Shown: positions 5,672 to 9,471 of the stretch, one piece after another
How positions within the stretch are numbered: the first letter of the stretch is position 1
Layout: each line of letters begins with the position of its first letter
Assembly: GCA_903873735.1 (NCBI GenBank)
Contig: CAIQPO010000071.1
Span: forward strand, 1-9,471
DNA: 9,471 nucleotides
Direction of reading: 5' to 3'
From: Candidatus Collierbacteria bacterium
GTDB lineage: Bacteria > Patescibacteriota > Microgenomatia > UBA1400 > MFAQ01
Program-made: the position numbers and the translations under genes
The notes under the pieces: model-generated
What the model was told of the DNA's origin: nothing
What the model saw: only the letters and a program-made list of their open reading frames with translations
Databases searched by the model: none

Positions 5672-6247
5672 ATGAAGAATAATTCATTCTACAAAATTGG
5701 CTTTTGGTTTCTTCTTGGAGTGCTGATTTTGTTTGGATTTTTGTTTGCGAATGGGGCTCTTGACGGTAAATTCTTAATTTCCAATCCCTTTAAAAATGGT
5801 TGTGAGTATGGAGGTAGGACTTACCAGAATGGAGAGGGATTTAAAGATACCGACGGTTGTAATTCCTGCTCCTGTGTAAATGGTCAAGTGGCCTGCACCA
5901 TGATGGCTTGCAGAGATAAAACAAATATTCTTATGTCATCCACCCCCTCTCTGTCAATGAAAGGATGTTGGTACAACAACACGCAGTATAAAGATGGAGA
6001 CTCTTTTAAATCTGATGATGAGTGCAACACATGTTCTTGTAATAACGGATCTGTGGCTTGTACTGAAATGGCATGTATAAAAAATCCCGATGTTACAAAA
6101 AAACCTGCTGCACCTAAAGGCTGTACCTACAACGGAAAGAGTTATGAAAATGGTGATAGCTTTAAGGACACCGACGGGTGTAATTCCTGCTCTTGTGTAA
6201 ATGGTCAAGTAGCCTGTACCATGATGGCTTGCCCGCCAAAGAGGTAA
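5672..6247 (+). CDS. Membrane-anchored protein with three six-Cys VWC/pacifastin-like repeats
   Basis: With the ATG at 5672 the protein has 191 residues: an N-terminal hydrophobic helix (7-26) that is a signal anchor or signal peptide, then three repeats of exactly 37 residues (44-80, 99-135, 151-187). Each has the pattern C-x18-C-x2-C-x-C-x6-C-x4-C. The last five spacings match pacifastin-type inhibitors (PF05375), and the 'G--Y--G--F---D-CN-C-C--G-VAC' frame also fits von Willebrand factor C domains. All 18 Cys of the repeats are present, so three disulfides per repeat are expected outside the membrane. Possible roles are binding to surface proteins or peptidase inhibition; neither is shown. 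An upstream in-frame ATG at 5546 was rejected because it would run over the promoter and a basic segment unrelated to the domain. The stop lies 4 nt from the convergent HD gene. Confidence 0.85.
   Translation: MKNNSFYKIGFWFLLGVLILFGFLFANGALDGKFLISNPFKNGCEYGGRTYQNGEGFKDTDGCNSCSCVNGQVACTMMACRDKTNILMSSTPSLSMKGCWYNNTQYKDGDSFKSDDECNTCSCNNGSVACTEMACIKNPDVTKKPAAPKGCTYNGKSYENGDSFKDTDGCNSCSCVNGQVACTMMACPPKR
5801..5911 (+). repeat. Cys-repeat unit 1
   Basis: Codes for residues 44-80 with Cys at 44, 63, 66, 68, 75 and 80. Its last 72 nt (5840-5911) code for exactly the same 24 residues as the end of unit 3. Confidence 0.9.
5966..6076 (+). repeat. Cys-repeat unit 2
   Basis: Codes for residues 99-135 with Cys at 99, 118, 121, 123, 130 and 135. 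It is more diverged than units 1 and 3 ('CWYNNTQYKDGDSFKSDDEC') but keeps the same length and cysteine spacing. Confidence 0.9.
6122..6232 (+). repeat. Cys-repeat unit 3
   Basis: Codes for residues 151-187 with Cys at 151, 170, 173, 175, 182 and 187. A Lys/Pro-rich linker (138-149) precedes it. Over 6161-6232 it differs from unit 1 at six positions, all synonymous. Confidence 0.9.
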
Positions 6248-6251
6248 TCAG

Positions 6252-7052
6252 CTAATTTTTCAGGGAGAACTCGGTGATTAGCTTTCTCTCGGTGTCGCCG
6301 GAAACGTATGCTTTTACGGATATGTATTTTTCTAGTCCTGATCCAGAAATTTTTTCCTTGAGTAGCTCATCGATTTGGAAAAGTCCGGAAGAATTATTCA
6401 TATAGATATTGATGTAGATGTATTCCGGATCACCACCTTCTAGAATTTCGACAGAGTCGATGGCGTAGGCTGATAGTGAGTGGATGTTTACCTCACCTTT
6501 TTCAAATGGGATTCTGGATCTGCCTTCGGACATATCGAGAGCGTCTGCTATTCTGACAATGGCTGCCTCGACTGTCTTGGGTTTGCCGTCGTCGCGGTGA
6601 TTGATGATGGCGTGAAGTGTTTCTCCCCTTACTATTACTCTTTCTCTTAGAGGTAAGAACTGTAAAACTTCGTCAATAATTCTAAACGCAATAAATAAGC
6701 TGAACTCTTCATGACCTCTGCGATTGATGGTCATGCCGAGATCGTGGAATAAGCTGGCTAGTACAATGACGAGCTCTGCATGATCATTTGTAAGTCCATA
6801 GTCCTTAACTATTCCCATTTCAACTTTCTTTGAAGCTAGGATTCGACTCATCTTCAAGGCGATATTGGCGACAATCTGAAAGTGGACTGGCCCATGATCT
6901 GAAAAACCCATTCTATTTAGGGCATTAGTGTTGGTCATTTCCCACATGACCATGATTTCTTCATTGGCGTTGATATTAGTGACTGCTTGATCGAGAATTT
7001 TATTGTGTACCGAAGGTACTCTGATTGCAGGTTTTTGATCGATATTTTCCAT
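6252..7052 (-). CDS. HD-superfamily metal-dependent phosphohydrolase
   Basis: A 266-residue protein with the HD metal-site signature: 'FSDHGPVHF' (His53 and His57), 'LFHDLGM' (His103-Asp104), 'RRGHEEFS' (His114), 'LHAIINHRDDGKP' (His147 and His152) and 'RIADALDM' (Asp170). This spacing fits the COG3294-type HD hydrolases as I remember them. HD enzymes cleave phosphoester bonds, often in nucleotides or signalling molecules; the substrate here cannot be read from the sequence. Residues 185-266 form an additional alpha/beta C-terminal part. There is no signal peptide, so it is cytoplasmic. The ATG has no SD, but TAAAAT (7058-7063, minus strand) ends 5 nt upstream, suggesting a leaderless message. 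It is divergent from the secreted protein gene at 7110 and ends 4 nt from the convergent Cys-repeat gene, with no terminator between. Confidence 0.9.
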   Translation of the reverse strand: MENIDQKPAIRVPSVHNKILDQAVTNINANEEIMVMWEMTNTNALNRMGFSDHGPVHFQIVANIALKMSRILASKKVEMGIVKDYGLTNDHAELVIVLASLFHDLGMTINRRGHEEFSLFIAFRIIDEVLQFLPLRERVIVRGETLHAIINHRDDGKPKTVEAAIVRIADALDMSEGRSRIPFEKGEVNIHSLSAYAIDSVEILEGGDPEYIYINIYMNNSSGLFQIDELLKEKISGSGLEKYISVKAYVSGDTERKLITEFSLKN

Positions 7053-7057
7053 GTGTT

Positions 7058-7063
7058 ATTTTA
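7058..7063 (-). promoter_or_regulatory. -10-like element of the HD gene
   Basis: TAAAAT on the minus strand ends 5 nt before the ATG at 7052, placing the transcription start at or next to the start codon. No convincing -35 is seen at 17 bp. The region is AT-rich, so a chance match is possible. Confidence 0.4.
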
Positions 7064-7074
7064 ACATCATGGTA

Positions 7075-7104
7075 TTGTCTTAATCCGAACCAAATAAGTA
7101 TACT
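7075..7104 (+). promoter_or_regulatory. Promoter predicting a leaderless mRNA
   Basis: TTGTCT (7075-7080, 4 of 6) and TATACT (7099-7104, 5 of 6) are separated by 18 bp. The -10 ends 5 nt before the ATG at 7110, so the first transcribed base should be at or beside the A of the ATG. There is no room for an SD. Confidence 0.65.
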
Positions 7105-7109
7105 GAATT

Positions 7110-7610
7110 ATGTGTAAAAACGTTAAATGTTTTGGGGTGATGGGGATATTTACTCTGTTAATGCTTATTTCAAGTTCACCTGTAGCGGCATTTGATTTGT
7201 GGGGATTATTTGGGGGTGATGTGAAGGGCGAATCCACCACCAAGACTGAATCTAAAACCGTAAATTATGAAAAGAAAGTTGAGAACAAGACAACAAACTA
7301 CGATGCCTTAATTGAGGAAAAACTTAAGCATTTAATAAGAGTCAAAAAAATCAGCCAAAATCAAGCGAAAGCTTTACAACCAAAACTAAAAGAATTGCAG
7401 CTCAGAAGAGAGGCTGTGAACAAAATGGAAACCGAGATTAATAGCTATCTTAAAAGATACAACATTTCGCCTACTTTATTTGGAACTCTAATCACTGGCC
7501 CAACTCCGATAACACGATGCGGAGCAATAACTGAGCCAAAGGCAACTCCAAGTGTATCCATTACACCACGCCCAACCGAAAGTAATACGCATGATAGCGT
7601 AAGAAAATAA
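7110..7610 (+). CDS. Secreted helical protein of unknown function
   Basis: A 166-residue protein with a clear signal peptide: a basic start, the hydrophobic core 'GVMGIFTLLMLISSS' (9-23) and a likely cleavage after 'PVAA' (24-27). The mature part begins 'FDLWGLFGGD', then a Lys/Glu/Thr-rich stretch (38-65), a charged helical region (about 66-117) with heptad-like spacing ('LKELQLRREAVNKMETEI') that may form a coiled coil, and a Pro/Thr/Ser-rich C-terminal tail. One Cys remains in the mature part ('ITRCGAIT'). No family is recognised. The helical-plus-Pro/Thr architecture suits a surface or envelope protein. The start is fixed by the promoter 5 nt upstream. An imperfect hairpin without a T run lies after the stop (7629-7655). 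Confidence 0.8.
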   Translation: MCKNVKCFGVMGIFTLLMLISSSPVAAFDLWGLFGGDVKGESTTKTESKTVNYEKKVENKTTNYDALIEEKLKHLIRVKKISQNQAKALQPKLKELQLRREAVNKMETEINSYLKRYNISPTLFGTLITGPTPITRCGAITEPKATPSVSITPRPTESNTHDSVRK

Positions 7611-7628
7611 GAGTATTTCATAATTAGC

Positions 7629-7655
7629 ATTCAGTCATGAGGCTTAATGATGAAT
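7629..7655 (+). other. Imperfect hairpin downstream of the secreted protein gene
   Basis: Nine base pairs with one bulged G (7629-7638 with 7647-7655) enclose an 8-nt loop. There is no T run after it, so it is not a standard terminator; it may protect the RNA 3' end or be chance. Confidence 0.3.
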
Positions 7656-7684
7656 TCTGATTTATGTATTTATATCCTATATAT

Positions 7685-7713
7685 TTGACTTAAAGATAGT
7701 TTCGTGTTATAAT
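7685..7713 (+). promoter_or_regulatory. Strong sigma-70 type promoter
   Basis: TTGACT (7685-7690, 5 of 6) and a perfect TATAAT (7708-7713) are separated by exactly 17 bp, with a TG one base before the -10 as an extended -10. Transcription would start near 7720, leaving a leader of about 38 nt with GGAGG before the ATG at 7758. Confidence 0.85.
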
Positions 7714-7757
7714 CTGAGCGTACTTTAATCAAAATCAGATAGGTCATGGAGGACTGT

Positions 7758-8048
7758 ATGTCTATCTTAATGGCTCTGTTTTTCTCGTTTTTTGTGGCAG
7801 TGCCCGCGACTGTCATCCTCGTCTTCATTATCTCCGCGATTCTCGCTTTCCCTATGGCTAAAGCACGCAAGGAAATCTTGAGCGCCATGCCCAATTCAGT
7901 TGTAGCCACCAAAGAAGCGATTGAGAGGGAGATGGCCAAAAAATACCCAACGCTTTACAGCATTCAAACATACATGGGCGCTGGGGTTTTAACCTTTTTG
8001 TTTTGTGTTTACCTTATCTCTGTGGCGGTGATGGTTTTTCTGTTTTGA
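7758..8048 (+). CDS. Small two-helix membrane protein
   Basis: A 96-residue protein with hydrophobic segments at about 2-33 and 73-96, joined by a charged helical region ('KARKEILSAMPN', 'KEAIEREMAKKYP'). No family is recognised. The start is placed at 7758 rather than the in-frame ATG at 7746, because a GGAGG (7748-7752) overlaps the earlier ATG and stands 5 nt before the later one; the promoter also fits. The gene has its own strong promoter and terminator and is G+C-richer and more regularly coded than its neighbours, so it is probably well expressed. The helix-loop-helix layout would put both ends on the same side of the membrane. An opposite-strand frame at 7670-7939 is a shadow. Confidence 0.8.
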   Translation: MSILMALFFSFFVAVPATVILVFIISAILAFPMAKARKEILSAMPNSVVATKEAIEREMAKKYPTLYSIQTYMGAGVLTFLFCVYLISVAVMVFLF

Positions 8049-8053
8049 TTCAC

Positions 8054-8079
8054 AAGCGTGGCTTAGGCCACGCTTTTTT
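8054..8079 (+). terminator. Rho-independent terminator of the 96-residue membrane protein gene
   Basis: A perfect 9-bp stem (8054-8062 with 8067-8075) has a 4-nt TTAG loop and runs into a T tract (8074-8079), starting 6 nt after the stop. The partial A run on the other side is weak, so minus-strand activity for the convergent gene (stop at 8086) is not assured. Confidence 0.9.
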
Positions 8080-8085
8080 GTATTT

Positions 8086-8577
8086 TTACCTTATCTCTTC
8101 GCGGTAGATTTGTAGATTATTTTTTTCTCCATTTTGATATTTTCGATAACGCCTGCCCTGTTCTTGATTGGGACCAAATTTGAACCATTGATCATTTAGT
8201 CCATACATGTCTATTGCATAAGCTGCTGAAATTATCGAAAAAATGGATATTAAAATTACTAACTTGAGGTTCTTTTGGTATGAAAAATCAAATTTTTTAA
8301 GAAAATATACACCTGCTGAAATTGACAGAATGGCAACTATTGGTACCCATAACGGTAAACTTTCGACCAGCTGTTGAAGTCTGTTTGCACCATTTGGTCC
8401 ATGAGGGCGAGATATAAAGAAGATGATGCTGGTAAAGTAAATTGAAGAAATTATTGCCAAAATTATTCCAATTATCCCCAAAAAAGTACCAAGGGCAAAA
8501 TACCATTTAGGCTTCATTTTGAGCTCACCTGAAGTTATTTTATCCATTACGATGGATTTCAAGACTTTTTTTGGCAT
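8086..8577 (-). CDS. Three-TM protein next to an ECF sigma factor, possible anti-sigma
   Basis: A 163-residue membrane protein. A short basic N-terminal segment (1-25, 'KSIVMDKITSGELKMKP') is followed by hydrophobic helices at about 26-55, 75-93 and 103-122 and a polar, basic C-terminal tail (123-163). Its start overlaps the end of the sigma factor gene by 19 nt on the same strand, which suggests translational coupling and a shared message. ECF sigma factors are commonly followed by a membrane anti-sigma factor, so a role in holding the sigma factor is plausible. However, no zinc-binding H-x3-C-x2-C anti-sigma motif is present, and the cytoplasmic part is short. The N-terminal 'SGEL-MKPKWYF' block looks like a conserved motif I associate with CPR genomes. 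The next ATG (8547) would remove the overlap but also ten conserved-looking residues. Confidence 0.75.
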   Translation of the reverse strand: MPKKVLKSIVMDKITSGELKMKPKWYFALGTFLGIIGIILAIISSIYFTSIIFFISRPHGPNGANRLQQLVESLPLWVPIVAILSISAGVYFLKKFDFSYQKNLKLVILISIFSIISAAYAIDMYGLNDQWFKFGPNQEQGRRYRKYQNGEKNNLQIYREEIR

Positions 8578-9113
8578 ATGGTTTTCATTTTATTTTTGGC
8601 TCGACTAATTCTAGTAGATACGGTATTTATTGGAATTCTAAGAATGTCTGATATTTCTTCGTATGATTTGTCTTCTAGATAAAATAAGGACAATGGTTCT
8701 AGGTATTTTGTGGGTAACTGATTAAGACAGTTTTGGGTAAGTGCCACAACCTCTTTTCTCTCCAAGTCTTCTTCTAAATTTATTTTGCTATCAAATTCAA
8801 CACCTTCAATAAACTGAGAGTACCATTTGTTTTTTCCCAGAATATTCATGGCTTCGTTGTGCACTATGCGGTAAATCCAGCTAGAAAACTTTTTTTTAGT
8901 GTTGAAGCTGTTTAGGTTGATATAAGCTTTGATGAAAGATTGCTGTACTACATCTTGAGCAGTATCTGGATCTCTAACTAAGTAGTTTGCGTATCTAATC
9001 AGCTTATCTTGGTATCTGGAGATAATCTGAGCAAATATTTCTTTGTCTCCCTGACAGACCAGCACTGCGATTTCTTCGTCAGTAGTTTTGGAATAATCTG
9101 TTGTTTTTTTCAT
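8559..9113 (-). CDS. ECF-type RNA polymerase sigma factor
   Basis: A 184-residue sigma-70 family protein with only regions 2 and 4, as in extracytoplasmic-function sigma factors. Region 2 (about 26-92) includes 'DVVQQSFIKAY' (54-64) and 'FSSWIYRIVHNEAMN' (76-90). An acidic linker follows (100-125). Region 4 (about 130-178) has 'LPTKYLEPLSLFYLEDKSYE' and the helix-turn-helix 'ISDILRIPINTVSTRISRAK'. It directs RNA polymerase to a specific promoter set. The ATG follows a large hairpin by only a few bases. The one SD-like sequence (AAGGA, 9125-9129) lies inside the hairpin's downstream arm, 11 nt before the ATG. The membrane protein downstream overlaps it by 19 nt, and upstream is a secreted small protein. 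This order suggests envelope sensing. Confidence 0.95.
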   Translation of the reverse strand: MKKTTDYSKTTDEEIAVLVCQGDKEIFAQIISRYQDKLIRYANYLVRDPDTAQDVVQQSFIKAYINLNSFNTKKKFSSWIYRIVHNEAMNILGKNKWYSQFIEGVEFDSKINLEEDLERKEVVALTQNCLNQLPTKYLEPLSLFYLEDKSYEEISDILRIPINTVSTRISRAKNKMKTICQKKS

Positions 9114-9115
9114 CT

Positions 9116-9158
9116 AAAAAACCATCCTTGTGGTTATTTTATCCCACAAGGATGGTTT
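9116..9158 (-). terminator. Large hairpin between the secreted protein and sigma factor genes
   Basis: A perfect 15-bp stem (9119-9133 with 9144-9158) and a 10-nt loop are followed on the minus strand by six T (complement of 9116-9121), a strong terminator for the gene ending at 9166. The plus-strand side also has a T run (9162-9167), so it could work both ways. It ends directly at the sigma factor start. The loop holds TAAAAT on the minus strand, a possible -10. Confidence 0.85.
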
Positions 9159-9165
9159 AGCTTTT

Positions 9166-9471
9166 TTATCTATTTCTTCCCATTCCTCTTCCCTGGCCAG
9201 ATCCATTGTGAAGGCCGAGACCTAGTTCTGCTTTAATCTTATTTGCTTCCTCTGTTTTGCCTTGCAACATTAATTTATGAGCAAGAGCAAATTTTGGAAA
9301 GTTTGATTGGTTTATAACCTGCATGACTCTTCCCTTATTTCCCTCCATGAGTTTTTTCCATGCATTGTAATCATTGGATTCAAAAGCTTGCTCCATCTGA
9401 GAATGTCTCTCCGGTGTATAATTTGGCCCGTATTGTGTTACATTTCCCCGATAAGCTAATGCACCGGAAGC
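9166..9471 (-). CDS. Small secreted protein, 5' end outside the window
   Basis: The frame is open to the window edge, so the start is missing; 101 C-terminal residues are visible. The first visible residues, 'ASGALA' before 'YRGN', look like the end of a signal peptide with an AxA cleavage site, so the protein is probably exported. The mature part has 'YGPNYTPERHSQMEQAF' followed by two or three short amphipathic helices ('YNAWKKLMEG', 'FALAHKLMLQGKTEEANKIK') and a Gly/Arg-rich tail. I recall similar 'YRGD...GPNYSPERH' proteins in CPR genomes next to sigma factors, but could not search. No enzymatic motif is present. It may be a periplasmic or surface partner of the sigma system. An internal ATG at 9396 is unlikely to be the start. 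Confidence 0.8.
   Translation of the reverse strand, partial: ASGALAYRGNVTQYGPNYTPERHSQMEQAFESNDYNAWKKLMEGNKGRVMQVINQSNFPKFALAHKLMLQGKTEEANKIKAELGLGLHNGSGQGRGMGRNR

Noticed and set aside
5801..6232. CRISPR-like repeats
   Set aside because: The three repeats are protein-coding, in frame, and 37 codons long with unequal spacers; no short direct-repeat array exists here.
7746..7757. Earlier ATG for the 96-residue membrane protein
   Set aside because: It overlaps the GGAGG ribosome site that serves the ATG at 7758.
9009..9236. 75-codon plus-strand frame
   Set aside because: It runs across the sigma factor gene and the large hairpin on the opposite strand and has no SD; it is a Phe-rich shadow.
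1..9471. tRNA, rRNA, insertion sequence or integrase
   Set aside because: No tRNA-like cloverleaf, rRNA segment, transposase motif or flanking direct/inverted repeats were seen by eye.

Overview
The window looks like an accessory stretch of a small bacterial genome, most likely a Candidate Phyla Radiation (Patescibacteria) lineage, perhaps Microgenomates-like. This is an inference. It rests on the many short unrecognised proteins, the AT-rich background, and a three-gene block at the right end: a secreted protein with a 'YRGN...GPNY' segment after an AxA cleavage site, an ECF sigma factor and a three-TM protein. I recall that block from CPR genomes but could not search for it. No rRNA, tRNA, CRISPR array, transposase or phage structural gene is visible.

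Layout. 1-384 (+): 3' end of an unrecognised gene. 512-1999 (-): DUF4419-family protein. 2148-2432 (-): YgaP/DUF2892-type membrane protein. 2513-2857 (-): unrecognised 114-residue protein. 2988-3734 (-): transglutaminase-like Cys/His/Asp protein. 3809-4195 (-): multi-pass membrane protein. 4286-5398 (-): one reading frame cut by a single in-frame TAA at 4901-4903. 5449-5631 (-): possible small membrane protein. 5672-6247 (+): membrane-anchored protein with three six-cysteine repeats. 6252-7052 (-): HD-domain phosphohydrolase. 7110-7610 (+): secreted helical protein. 7758-8048 (+): small membrane protein. 8086-8577, 8559-9113 and 9166-9471 (all -): the sigma-factor block.

Two kinds of gene alternate here. 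Four genes (512-1999, 2513-2857, 3809-4195, 7758-8048) are visibly richer in G+C. Each has a strong Shine-Dalgarno (SD) sequence, a -35/-10 promoter with an exact 17-bp spacer, and its own compact Rho-independent terminator with a 4-nt loop, so each looks like a self-contained unit. Most of the AT-rich genes have no SD and no obvious terminator. Several of them have a -10-like hexamer only 5-9 nt before the start codon, which predicts leaderless mRNAs.

The best-supported functional group is the right-hand block: a secreted protein, then a strong hairpin, then the sigma factor, overlapped by a membrane protein that could be its regulator. The remaining genes do not form a recognisable pathway. 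Several are secreted or membrane proteins, which would suit cell-envelope or surface interactions, but that is only an inference.
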